A stretch of DNA of 64,000 nucleotides. Origin: Norana najaformis. Lineage: Eukaryota > Annelida > Clitellata > Crassiclitellata > Hormogastridae. Numbering within the stretch: the first letter of the stretch is position 1; each line of letters begins with the position of its first letter. A program made the translations under genes and the position numbers. Location: NCBI GenBank assembly GCA_964023275.1, contig OZ029913.1:38661257-38725256 (forward strand). Reading direction: 5' to 3'. This document shows positions 47,621-58,520 of the stretch, piece after piece. The notes beneath the pieces are model-generated. The model made no database searches, was not told where the DNA came from, and saw nothing but the letters and a program-made list of their open reading frames with translations.

Positions 47621-48298
47621 TCAGTCCCATTCGTCGTCAGCTGCGCCTTCGTTGTCCTTGGACTGAGCAACAGTTTCGCTCTGCGAGGCCTTGACTGACA
47701 TCACCTTGTCAGTCCATGAAACCCCTACGTTGTCCCGGTCGGCATAGTTCCCTGCCACACTGCTCTCAGCATTCAGCTTTACGAAGCTCTCCATAAATGG
47801 TCCGTTGCCTTTCGTCTTTAGTCGGATTTCGTCCCCGTCGCTGATTTCCACCCCTTCGAGCTGTTTTTCTTCCATCCACAGTGCAATGCAGCCCAGTTGT
47901 TTGTTCTTATCAGTTACACTCGCCAGGTCTGACGGCTGGAGAAGGTCGACGGCTTCGGTGAAAGTCAGGGCGTCCGTCTGACCTTTAGGTGCCGTCTTAT
48001 AGGATGAATGCAAGAAGCCTGTTCGGATCTTCTGCGTTTCACTGAAGTTCGGTTCCATTTCGACGCCCGAACTGTTGAAAACGCGCCGATGGGCTCGCCG
48101 GACCTTAACGAGGATCACGTAGTATCTTGTCTTCGTTTTGGCCGAGTCGCTGATCACGTGACGCGATCGGTTCGCCACAGACCCATCGAGAATGACGCCA
48201 GGTCCTTTCTGGTAATTAGTTGGGTTCCAGTTTGTTTTCCATTCTACAGTAGCCACCGGTAACGCAGACAATGGGTCGTTGTGGTAAATTCGACTCAT
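47621..48298 (-). CDS. ARPIN: ARPIN, Arp2/3 complex inhibitor
   Basis: A single uninterrupted frame of 225 residues. It matches arpin throughout: start MSRIYHND; RHVISDSAKTKTRYYVILVK; RRVFNSSGVEMEPNFSET; RTGFLHSSYK; IRLKTKGNGPFMESFVKL; VSWTDKVM; and the acidic end DDEWD. The length equals human arpin (226). Family knowledge: the acidic C-terminal motif with its Trp binds the Arp2/3 complex and inhibits actin branching at the leading edge, downstream of Rac. Mammalian ARPIN is split by introns, whereas here the coding region is one exon. The sequence before the ATG (TTTATTCGATATTAG) could be a 5'UTR acceptor. No poly(A) tract follows the stop, so a recent retrocopy is not supported. Confidence 0.95.
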   Translation of the reverse strand: MSRIYHNDPLSALPVATVEWKTNWNPTNYQKGPGVILDGSVANRSRHVISDSAKTKTRYYVILVKVRRAHRRVFNSSGVEMEPNFSETQKIRTGFLHSSYKTAPKGQTDALTFTEAVDLLQPSDLASVTDKNKQLGCIALWMEEKQLEGVEISDGDEIRLKTKGNGPFMESFVKLNAESSVAGNYADRDNVGVSWTDKVMSVKASQSETVAQSKDNEGAADDEWD

Positions 48299-48700
48299 AA
48301 CGGTCTAATATCGAATAAAAAAGATGACAAACTCGAGGACAACAAATATTTTCACAAAAGACGTAATTCAGCTCGCCAAAAATGTTTACTTCAATACGCG
48401 CTTATTTATCTTCCTGTTATTTAGTTTTCCATCGATTCGATAGATGGCACAATTCTCAGTTACGTCATTTCTTTTTTCGCTAGATGTTCCAAGGTGCGCT
48501 AATTCCGAAACTTTCGAAGCGTATACTACGGATTTCTACAAGTTTAGTCAATCTAAATTGACGCAAATCTTTACCCTCAAATATGATAGGAAACAATATA
48601 TACAAAAAGAAGGTAAATTTCAATAGTGCAACAATTTTACTAGTAGTCATACGAGAGTTTCTCAAAATGCGCTACACAAATTCCTCGACACAGCCTACAT
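48299..48700. other. Region upstream of ARPIN
   Basis: Presumed ARPIN promoter. No TATA box or other site could be assigned with confidence. Confidence 0.3.
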
Positions 48701-49300
48701 AATAGCGTTGGGTCGATACTTTAAACGATACCGAACCGATACCGCGATATTCAGAAAACTAAAACCGATACCGAAGTCGGTATTCAGAAAACCAAAAAAT
48801 ACCAAAAACTGAAGTAAGTACCGACAAAACCGAGAAGTCGGTATTCGCAGAACTCAAATATCAAACTAGTTTCTCTCACAAATTTTATTTTTGGTCCACT
48901 TAATGTGGCGGACTAGTCACACGGCTTGTCTTAGCCAGGATTTAAATATAAGCTTAATAATAATTTTATTTAAATAATACTCGAATTGTATAATAGTTTA
49001 ACATTTAAGCTGTTTTACCTTGCTAACAATAATACAGATTTATTTTAATATTTCGATTTAATTTTACTTTTCACTTTACTTTTCAACCCCTTCCCCACTG
49101 TCCAGTAATTGCTGACGCACGTTCGAAGCGGGTCCGGCAATCATTAGTCCAGTAGCCGAAATTATGGTTCCCTTAAGTAAATAAATCGGAGCTGATATTA
49201 AGGATTCCCTGGATACGACAAACCGTGGGAAGCGCCCTTTCGCAGGATAACAGTTAAAGTAGTGCGGAAGACAATAAACGGTATCCGTACCATACAACAG
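48700..49300 (-). mobile_element. hAT-like transposon relic
   Basis: The low-coordinate end has GCGTTGGGTCGATACTTTAA then repeated ACCGATACCG, a style of terminal sequence seen in hAT elements. At 49297-49080 the - strand reads RFPRFVVSRESLISAPIYLL, then GTIISATGLMIAGPASNVRQ, which resembles the hAT dimerisation domain (RFPxL, RKYL, FSATGxxV, RSNL). No intact transposase. A second group of ACCGATACCG is at 49925, so the element may extend that far. Confidence 0.45.
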
Positions 49301-49498
49301 GATGCAAACAGGGTAGAAGAGCGACTGACGGCTGCCGCACGTTGCGGGGCTTTAGGCACAGTGCGGCGACGACGGGGGCGTTCTACATGTACACAATTAA
49401 GGCAATTTTACATCGTTTGGTTAGTGATATAGACAGTATATTTGAGTGCCGGGTGAACATAGCGTATAAAATCAAAACACGTACCCGAGGCAAGTTAG

Positions 49499-49500
<2 letters not shown>

Positions 49501-49571
<71 letters not shown>
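49501..49571. repeat. TA dinucleotide microsatellite
   Basis: 71 bp of uninterrupted (AT)n. Confidence 0.97.
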
Positions 49572-49574
<3 letters not shown>

Positions 49575-49689
49575 ATGTGAGGACGTCCGAGAAACCTTAA
49601 GATAGAGTGAGAACTGTAGCTGTAAAGATACCATTGTCGGATTTGAGGACCTGATAAACTGATACCGAGTGAGTCGGTATCAGGCGATG

Positions 49690-50380
49690 GAGTGAGTCGG
49701 CCCCGAGTATGTGGTCGGCATGACGGCCGTAGTCCAGGTAGTGCATAGAGACAAAATGATCCGTGAACTCCCGATTAAATCACATCTCAACCTTCCATCA
49801 TCGCCCGATTCGAAAACCGGCATTGATCCGATTTGCATCGGTATAGGGAAAGGGTATTTAGATGCAGCCATACTCGGGAAGGACACGCCCGTAACACCCA
49901 TTATTAAACTCATTGACCCAATAACCGATACCGACCGAGTCATGGAATGATTCAGGCCAGGAATGTGTGGTTGGCATGACGTCCCGATTTCTGGTAGTCA
50001 GAGATGATTAAAGAGGTTTGTATGAGACAAAGGGGAAACGCCAAAGAAGCTTGCCCCACCGGTGCCGTTCGAGCAACAGGTGATGTGATTTCAGGGTACG
50101 GACCCACCCTGTTGCGAGGTCGCAAGATGGACTGATTACCTAGAGCGGGAAGATAAGAGGTCATGTGAAATTCGGGTAAGGACACGTTATACCGGTCGTG
50201 TGAACCAAAGGAGAAACATTACGGAAGCTAAACTCACCAACTGGTAAGAGCACTCCTGAGTAAATCATAGCCGAAATATCCGCTGTCTGATTCAGACACC
50301 ACTTCAAAAGGATCCGATTTCAAGGTACGGGCCCACCCTTCTGCGAGGCCGCGAGACGGACTGTTTCCCGATAGTTTTCT
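49690..50380. repeat. Degenerate tandem array, about 230-270-bp period
   Basis: TATGTGGTCGGCATGACGGC (49708) recurs as TGTGTGGTTGGCATGACGTC (about 49964). GATTTCAGGGTACGGACCCA then GCGAGGTCGCAAGATGGACT (50087-50135) recurs as GATTTCAAGGTACGGGCCCA then GCGAGGCCGCGAGACGGACT (50316-50362). Intervening blocks also correspond (GGGAAACGCCAAAGAAGCTT and GGAGAAACATTACGGAAGCT). There are about three diverged units. Confidence 0.7.
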
Positions 50381-52940
50381 CACTGTATCTTGTTAAACTA
50401 CAGACGATTCCGATCCACCTCTGCTACTGGAGTTCTCAAGCACATACTTGGATAAAAGTCTAAATCAACACACAAGAAATAACAACAAAAACTGACATAG
50501 CCGCAGTCGTTTGCAGTCAGACATTCCCTTCTGGGTTTTGTGCTAAATAAAACTGGCTGGATTTCTAAATGCGTTCTTCAGCGAATTTTGCGCCAGATAA
50601 TTAATTTTCTGAGCATTTGTAATATACAGTTGCCATAAAATTTGAAAGCCCTACTCTACCGTGCGTGAGAGCCTCGTCAAACTGCGAGAACAGATGGGGC
50701 AGCCGGCGTCGTTAGAGTTCTAATTAACCCAGATAACTCGTTAAATCAATTATAATCAGTAGACTGATCGGTCGACTGGCAGCAGGGAAGAATTCTGACT
50801 ACAGTGGCGTATTTTTGATGAACTTTTTATTTGCTTCCTAAGGTTTTTAAGGATACTGTTAAAATTTCCCTGATACCTGATAATCTTACAATCCGCCTGA
50901 TTTTTGATGCGTTCTCTTATTTATATCTATCTGATTTTTCACTACCGCTTTGACTTTCCAGGATTTTTCATGACTTCTTCTTTATTGATGTTAAATAATA
51001 ACCAATTATTTTAATGATGAGCTTTGTTTGTTGGATAGGCCTACACTTGAACTTAATAACTCCATATCTTTAGCATCTGGATTGGCCCAACTTCCGGTTC
51101 CACCCACTTCCGGTCACGTGCCGCAAAACGTGATCTAATAAACACGCGGCTTTTTCAACAGAAATTGTTCATTTATGTAGCGCCGCAATGGACCTAATTA
51201 ACCGTCGGGAAAATTGGATGTCAAATATTCACAAAATGCGGACCGGCGCGACACAGTGTGTGCAACGAAGCCGAATATTTATACAAAAACACAAGTTGTA
51301 AATTATTAATCGAACACAGCTAGTTATTTTGAGTGCGCAAAAGCCAGGGGCGACAAATACATCGTAAGCCCTGGCCTACTTCTTAAGAGTGGAGTCGTTA
51401 CGGTTACGGTTGCTATGACAACCGTATAGCCGCGACCCTTAGCCTATACCGCATATATAACCTCGACTCTTGTAATTTAAAATGATTTCGGGTCATTTAC
51501 TTCGCTCATGGTGACCATAGGAGTGGACGCCACACGATTTTAACTTCGGTTATAAACACGACCAGCTTATCCTTCGTTTCCAGCCCACCCAGCACACACA
51601 TACATTGTGACAATGTTGTCCCAACAAGTGTATGCTGGCTGGGAGATTAGATTAAAAATGGGCGCTAACCTGTGCCTACCTGTTACAAACTGCTTATCTT
51701 TCTTAGGATGTCTTTCTGACATCTCTCTATATCTGCTTGTCTGTCTGTCTGGCTCCCTGGTTCTGTCTCACTGGACTGAACCGGATTTTGGTCAGGCATT
51801 GGCGAGCCATCGATCGATGCCTTGTGCATTTTGATGAAGGCGCTTTAGAAGTTTACAGATTAGATGAGATTAAATCCCCGCAGGATCTTTACATAGCGCC
51901 AGGAATAGCGTCCATCCGACACCGAGCTGAACTAGGCGCCAAACTCCGAAGATTTTCAGCTTCAGCGTCCAGTCGTAACTCGATGCAAAACCCGTCGCCT
52001 AATATCGATTCGATTTCGACGTTGCACGCCATCCGACGGCCTCTGCCTCGGGCTCGGCGACTATCGATCGCCCGATGGGGTCTTTTTATTGCGAAGCAGT
52101 CCGGTTTTACTAGATATTCTGGTCATAACTTTAGATTCTTTAGGCGTCCTTATCGACGTGCGACAGAATGGCCAAGCCCGTCGAAAGAGAACGAGCTGTG
52201 GACCGCAAACTGAGTAGGTTAATACTTTGGTAAAACAACCTGTTATAAAGATTCATTTGAGCCTGTCGAATGACATCATGCTCCTGGTTTCTTATGAGTA
52301 TTTGGTACATCAAATTGTAATTAGTTGCGGTTCTAAGTGCTAAGTAACAGCTGGGAGAGTATTGAAACTTCTGCAAGAAAACGCTGCGAATGTCGAGAAT
52401 TGGATTGGATTAAAATGAATTGCATATAAATAAATTGGACTGGACTGGATTAATCCTCATCAGGTCACATGGAGTCTTTCCGGAACCCCAGACATATTCT
52501 AGCAACAATAACTTTTTTAATATCTCTATATGACGCATATATAGCACTTTATGTATTCCCAAGGAATTCTTGATAACATTTAAGCAGACAAAGTTTGAAA
52601 AAGCATCAATTTCTACGTTCTAGGTCTAGAAAGCTGTCATATGGTCACCTCGGTAGTATAATATGCATTAATTGAAGCTAGAACTCTAAGTTGTACTGAA
52701 TGCACCACTATCAAGGCACCATATTTTGGTGTAATATTTTTCTTATGTGAAAAGGGCAACTTTAAATTATTCATTTCTCGAGCAGGAAATTTATTCTGTA
52801 TTATTTTATTTGCACGCTTCCGCCTAGAAATTGGCGCGTTGCCCAACGAGGTAATAGAAGAACGGCGTTGCCAAAACAAGTTAGGGTTGCAGAGGCTCCC
52901 GCGCAAATTTTAGCAGAAAGTAATGAAGATCTATTAGTTT
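50381..52940. other. Intergenic region, no supported gene
   Basis: A CpG-richer stretch runs at 51060-52210. An open frame at 51737-52213 (158 residues) begins inside an inverted family C repeat and has no recognisable domain. Inverted retroposon tails lie near 51165-51190 and 52515-52555. Confidence 0.35.
51805..51872 (-). mobile_element. Short dispersed repeat, family C, inverted copy
   Basis: The - strand reads TCTAATCTGTAAACTTCTAA then AGCGCCTTCATCAAAATGCA then CAAGGCATCGATCGATGGC. Confidence 0.55.
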
Positions 52941-53850
52941 ATGACGGAGGAAAGTGAAGCAGATAGCAAGGCTGATCGCATTTCTGAAAAAGTAAAAAAA
53001 TCTTCCAAAACAGCGAAACTCCTGATGTAAATGGCACTTCTCTAGGCAGAGTGCAGTCCACATGCAGATGCAGAGAAGTCAACCGATGTACTTATTCCCG
53101 GCACATCTAGAGGACGCCGCAGAAAAACGCCTACTTCTGCCAGCAACCAAGAGGCAGTGGACACAGAGGGATGTAGCAAAGCCCAAGCATAAACGTCCGA
53201 GAGAGGACGCCGATGGAACTCTTCGTCATCGATGGGGGCTGAAACCGGTCTAGAGTAGGACATGAAGCCCTTTCAGAAAAGTTTGATGATGCTGTTCCGA
53301 TTTTCACACCTGAGTATTGTGCACGAAACAAATAGAGAGGTTAAAAGGATGTGTCCAACTTGAAATGAGTACACCTCGAAACAAAAAATAAACTTTTTCG
53401 GTGGTATCTATCAAAGATTTGAAGCAATTTATTGGGTTACTGATTTTGAACGGAGTAGGCCAAGGAAGATTGGAGCCTTCTGATAACTTGTGGTCTCAAG
53501 AGAATGGCAGACAGATTTTTCCAGCTGTGATTTCTGCCAAAAGATTTAAATCACTTATAAACTTCTTACAGTTTAAAAACAAGACAACAAGGGAACATCG
53601 CTATGCAGTAGTCAAGTTAGAGCCCATCAGAAATATCTAGGATATGCATATCTCACAGCTATCCAAGTACATCATTCCAGGGGCCGATATAAGTGCTGAC
53701 GAGCAGCTTGTGCCATTTCATACAACTTTTGGTCAACCTTAGCACGGTAGTCTATTCCGTAGCGCGCCTAGTCTGTTACTCCAAGATAATTATGTGGATT
53801 CGAGACTTCTTAGTGGACTTCATATAATGACCAAGCTGTTCGCGCACACT
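52941..53850 (+). pseudogene. piggyBac-type transposase relic
   Basis: It begins with a charged leader (MTEESEADSKADRISEKVKK) at 52941. After frameshifts come DLKQFIGLLILNGVGQGRLE and LWSQENGRQIFPAVISAKRF, then KSLINFLQF (53410-53580). YIIPGADISADEQLVPF follows (53660-53720), where the Asp of ADEQLV corresponds to the first catalytic Asp of the piggyBac DDE domain (SVDEQMV type). The frame is broken at 53640 and beyond, and the downstream catalytic residues are not recognisable. Not active. Confidence 0.75.
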
Positions 53851-55124
53851 AAGTCTTGTCTCTATCACCAAGCAGTATAATTTAGTACAGGCGTCCAATG
53901 CCGGCTCAAGGGCCGAAGAAAAGGAAGGAAGCGCCTCCCTAACGTTCCACTTTAGGAAATGTGAGCTTTACCAACTTACTTAATTATTTGGTAGACGTTT
54001 GGCAGAGAGTAACATTCAGCAAGGCCTCTGAAAATCTCAGGCACTGCATAAAGGTGCAAGACTGACTGAAGGACATACGTAGGGTATGCGATTCTGGATG
54101 AAAAAACTCAAGAAACACCTGCAAAATGATGCTGTGTTCTGTTTCAAAGGACCAGAGACAGAAAAATAAACCAATTCTGCGCATTTTGTAACAGGAATGC
54201 CCGCAATGATCACAGCATTACAGGAGCAATGCGCTCTGAGTGCTTGTAACAGTGGCTATAAACACAGTGCTCTTCAAATTCAAGCCATTTTCCACATTTT
54301 ACATGAAGGTTTTGTCTCACTACAATTATTGCAATCATTGAATCTAATTAAATCTGCTCGTTCAATTGTCTAATTTAGATAAACTAATAAAGTTTCATTT
54401 GTTTGAGAACAGAATGATTGTTTCAAAGCAATATTATTTTCACAATTAATATGAGATCCGAAAAGACCCCAGGTAACGAGAAACGTGATTTTTATAACGT
54501 GTGCTATTGAGGTTTCAATTGGATTGACTGGATTAATTTAAATTGGTTTGGATTAAATGGATTTGTATTATGTTGGATGGGACTAGATTAATTTAAAATG
54601 GATTGGATTAAATTGGATCTGTATTAAGTTGCATTACGTAACGTCACATTTCATTACGTAACACTCCAGCGCCTTTCTATGATCTCTCAAAGACGCCAAT
54701 CAATCAAATTCAAATTGGACAGTTCTAGACAAGTTTCGACTAGATAATCCTCGATCGTTCAGGATACGCAAGAAGAAATCGATTGCAATGTCAGCCAGTC
54801 AGTCAACAGGTACGCTTTCAGTTCCAACCTCCATTATCTTCAAACCTCACATGACGCCTAACAAATCCTGCCGGAATTCCACGCCTTTTCCACCCTCATC
54901 GATCACCCATTCTGCTCGTACCCCCCAACCCATCCTCCATTGCACCCCACCAAAAAAGACGTCGGTATTTCATTAATTCCTTATGAAAATTCCTTGCATG
55001 CGTTCCTAGCCTCCCGTCAAATGGCTAACGCAGAAACGTATCCCGCCGGGTAAAGTAGTTCTCCGTCCCTTCATTTGATGACAGCACGACAACTGCATCC
55101 GGTTCACTTCAAAATGGGTGGGGA
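53851..55124. other. Region after the piggyBac relic
   Basis: Decayed sequence with a possible coding remnant around 54110-54300 (FCFKGPETEK, then SAHFVTGMPAM). A GGATTAAATT-rich low-complexity patch lies at 54525-54640. No gene. Confidence 0.35.
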
Positions 55125-55855
55125 ATGAGACACTTCGTTCTCCTCCATTCTCTTCATCTTCCTCATAATCCTCTTCCATCCTGCTTCTTGCCCATGCTCT
55201 TTCTTATCCTTCATCCTTCTCCACTTCTGTCCTCCTCCATCTTACAGCTCCTCTTCCATCTTTATACTCCTCGTCGTCCCCTCGCCTTCCATCTACATCC
55301 ATCTATCTTTCCCATTTTTTTACTTTTCGACCTCCATTCTAAATCCTCCGTCTATCGTCTATCGTCCTTCTTTCCGCTTCCTTCCTCCATCCTTTCATCC
55401 TCCTTCCTCCAGCCTCCATCCTTCTCCTCCTCTATTTTCCTTCTCCATCATCCTCATCCTTCATCCCCATCCTTCATTTCTGCAATTTTCTCCATCCAAC
55501 CCTACCTCTTGACTGTTTTCCACCTCCATCCTCTATCCTTTACCTACTTCATCCTCCATCCTCTTTCTCCATTCTCCTTCATTCTTCATCCCACCTCTAT
55601 CTTTCATTGTCCACCATCCTCCATCATCGTCCTTCCTCATCCTGCAACCTCCTCCTCTTCTTCTTCATTAATCCTTCCCCATACTTCTCTTCCTCCTCCT
55701 TTCCTATACTTCTCCTCATCTTCTATTCTTTCCTTCATTGCTTCACTTATCTCCTCTCTACACCTCCTCCACTCTCCATCGTCCTCATTCTCCACCATTC
55801 CTCCATCCTCCCTCTTCCATCCTTCTGCATCCTCCTGCATACTCCAATCCTCCCT
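55125..55855. repeat. 730-bp polypyrimidine tract (CTCCATCCT-like units)
   Basis: The + strand is almost entirely C and T with recurring CCTCCATCCT/TCTTCATCCT units. It leaves a 258-codon open frame (55125-55901) only because such sequence lacks stop codons. The translation is Ser/Leu/His/Pro low complexity with no domain. Confidence 0.9.
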
Positions 55856-56117
55856 TATGGGTGGCCAGATAAAATGGCAGGTGGCTGAACAACGGGACTA
55901 AAAATAGAACTCGTTCGTCGTTTCGTCTGCGTCTGTATCCCTCCGCCGCCGCGCGGTGTAATACACTTGGACAGCGATTGGTTGTCATGGCGTCGCATCG
56001 ATTGGTTTCCCGCGCAACCTTACCAATACATATCTAATATTATCGGTGTACGCATGCATAACATTTGCTCAGATTCAACTGCTGATCGTCATAGTGTACG
56101 GTCAGTGTACTCATTAT

Positions 56118-56236
56118 AGATGAGTCGGCTGCGGGGCGCAGGTGGAGCCGAAATCTCAAAACATTTCAGCCCTGGCGGGGATTTGAACCCTCGATCTCTA
56201 GTTCGACAGTCTAGCCCGCTACTAATCACTAGACTC
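56118..56236 (-). mobile_element. tRNA-headed SINE, family A, copy 4 (5' part)
   Basis: The - strand reads TCTAGTGATTAGTAGCGGGC, a box B GAGGGTTCAAATCCCCGCC, and ATTTCGGCTCCACCTGC, then stops matching. Confidence 0.65.
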
Positions 56237-56438
56237 TTCCTCTTCATCTTCTTGAAAAGTGTGTTTCTGACTTGTGCAAGTGCTCTTTGCCTTAGTCTAA
56301 GCATTTCCTGTCAGACAATCAGTGGCTACCGGCCACCCTATCGGGTAAAATGGAGGAATAGGTAACCGCAGGGCTGCTTAGCTTGCACTGCCTGCCTTCC
56401 TAACTTTTACTGCAGACTCCCGGGTTCTCCAATCTACC

Positions 56439-57300
56439 ATGCTATACCATCTGCCTTTCTCTGTCGATGCCCAGTTTGAAACAATGCATAAACACAGGTG
56501 TGCCGGAAGTGCAGTCTTGCACCCTGGTGATAAATTTGCCCATAAGCAGTACTACTGGGACAGAACACTAACAGAAAAGGTTGCATTCCATCTAACCCAA
56601 GAACCTGGTCTCTTGAAGTGTGATTATTGGTGCAGGTGATTGGCTGTTTGCTTTACCGACTGCTGCCTCTAGTCTGAGATTCGATGACGAGGCTGTAGGA
56701 ATAGCGGAGGGTCTCCGTCTATGAGCAAATATATGCAAGCCACATGATTGTTCCTGTGGATCACCGGAAGCTGGGAAAGGTTCGCAAGGGCTCTCTTGTT
56801 CCTTGGTCCCTGGCCGCATTTCCAGACATGCTGACCTGAATGATCTTATTTATCGATGCCTCATCCGTGCTGGCTTCCTCACAGTTAAAGCGCCACAAGG
56901 TCTATCAAGAACCGATGTCTTATTCGTGGAGTTCAGGCCTAAGTCTAATCAAGGATATCACGATCACAAGTACCGTGGCAATCTACTACTTGTCGACAAC
57001 CTTTGTGTCGGGCGTTGAACTTGCTGCTACATGAAAATGCACAAAATACAGCTCGCTGATGCATTCTCATTATTTCCGTCCACTGGCTTTTTAGATTCTC
57101 GGTCCCATCAACAACAGTGACATTTACGGACCTTGGGAGTTGTATCTTCGGCATTTCTGGTGATTCGAAAGAAACCAAATATCTTTTTCGACTTGCAACA
57201 GTAATCCAACTCTTTAATGCAGTTTTGCGCGGTACCTTTTCACTGATGGATATTAACAAGTAGTAGCAGTTCCAGACACATTAGCTTCTCCCCGGACTGA
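56439..57300 (+). pseudogene. Family R non-LTR polyprotein relic, C-terminal half
   Basis: Pieces in order: KQYYWDRTLTEKVAFHL; then, frameshifted, FDDEAVGIAEGLRL; ICKPHDCSCGSPEAG and GLSCSLVPGRISRHADLNDL; LIRAGFLTVKAPQGLSRTD; ITITSTVAIYYLSTTFVSG; KYSSLMHSHYFRPLAF; LGPINNS; LFRLATVIQLFNAVLRGTF; DINK and a stop. The CSC...C pattern before RHADLND is the place of the CCHC knuckle of elements with restriction-like endonucleases; the expected His is Gln here. It ends with CAGTTCCAGACACATTAG, the same 3'UTR start as 61990-62030. Confidence 0.75.
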
Positions 57301-57538
57301 TGTTTCAGAGCCGTTGGGTGCATAACACATAAAAATTCTGACAATTTCTGGAGACCCAATGTGTCGATGATCTTTCGAAGTTGTCAATCGATCGGGCTTC
57401 GGATTCGTCGACTCCTCCGTTTTTTCCTGGCGTAGTGTTAACTCGAGTAGTTATCTCTCTGCCGAAGGATGATGATGGGTGAGTCGTGGGGTTGGATGAC
57501 TCATGGGTTGACGATATGCATTTCAATCATTAACATTC

Positions 57539-57745
57539 TCTCTGATTTTCTAATATATAATTAAACGAACAGTTCAGTGTCAACAATACTTGAATCGCCA
57601 CATTTACTAAACGCACGAATCTAACAACGACATTTGTAGCTCAAACTTTCAGCTTAGCAAATGACAGACCAGTGTTATAAATCTTCTTCCTCACTATCTT
57701 CTAACAATGCATTTGAGTCCGCTTATATAGGCCCTTTCCCGCCAA
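57539..57745 (+). repeat. Dispersed repeat, copy 2 (partner at 15498-15705)
   Basis: AACGACATTTGTAGCTCAAA, ATGACAGACCAGTGTTATAA, ATCTTCTTCCTCACT and ACAATGCATTTGAGTCC align with 15593-15690. Confidence 0.65.
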
Positions 57746-58464
57746 ACAGCAAACCATTTCTTACTTTATGGTATCGCTTTGAAGCCATGGAAAAGGAAAT
57801 GGAAAAGGATAATCAGCCATGCGTGCAAGGTCTTAACTGCTCATGCGTGACCATGATCTATCAAGGTCGGCGCTTTTTCGTTTGAATAGGAGTCTGGCGC
57901 AGATGGTTTGCACGGAGGAAGTCAAACGATGGTCGATGATGCTGATGTCCTGGAGACTGTAGACGGCGGCACCTCAGAAGGTATTGAATTATATTAGTTT
58001 CGATTATATTAGGTTAGACTAGGTTCGAGATTAGGTTGTTATGTTAGGTTAGATTTGATTAGGTTAGATGGGATAGGATTAGAACAGCTCAAACCAGATC
58101 AGGTTAGATTAAGTTAGAGGTTAGCTTAGATTAGAATGGATTTAGTAGAGGTGAAGTCGAGATCGCCCCGAAAAATGTCCAAGACCGTACCACTTGAGGC
58201 CAAGGCTAAGACAAGGCCAGACCTCCGAGACCAAGGCTAAGGCCAGACCATCAAGGTCAAAGTAGAGCAAAACAGTTCATCTAGAAGTTCCGTTGTTCTT
58301 CCAGCTTTTGTTGAGTTTAGACAGCGCTTGGCCACCCGAGGGGTTTGTAACTCTGAGACTGGGAAATTTACCACACAGCAGGGAACTCGTTGAGCTAAAG
58401 TCATCTGATCTATTTGACCTAGTCTTATCTATTCTAATTTGCTCGGATATATTCTATCCTGGAA
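57746..58464. repeat. Low-complexity region with TTAGGTTAGA-like units
   Basis: 58000-58140 is built of degenerate GGTTAGATTA/TTAGGTTAGA units, and 58150-58260 of ACCAAGGCTAAGGCCAGACC-like units. No gene was seen. Confidence 0.5.
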
Positions 58465-58520
58465 ACATCTATAGCGCCGCTATCATAAAGCACAAGGCAT
58501 CAATCGATGATGGCTTCTAA
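58465..58520 (+). mobile_element. Short dispersed repeat, family C, copy 4
   Basis: ATCTATAGCGCCGCTATCAT then AAAGCACAAGGCATCAATCG then ATGATGGCTTC, the best conserved copy. Confidence 0.6.

Noticed and set aside
51737-52213. 158-codon frame in CpG-richer DNA
   Set aside because: It starts within an inverted dispersed repeat and shows no domain. Kept only as a note.
55125-55901. 258-codon open reading frame
   Set aside because: It lies in polypyrimidine sequence, which lacks stop codons by composition. The translation is low complexity.
58000-58140. TTAGG-like units as an interstitial telomere
   Set aside because: Units are degenerate mixtures of GGTTAGATTA, not a regular TTAGG or TTAGGG array.
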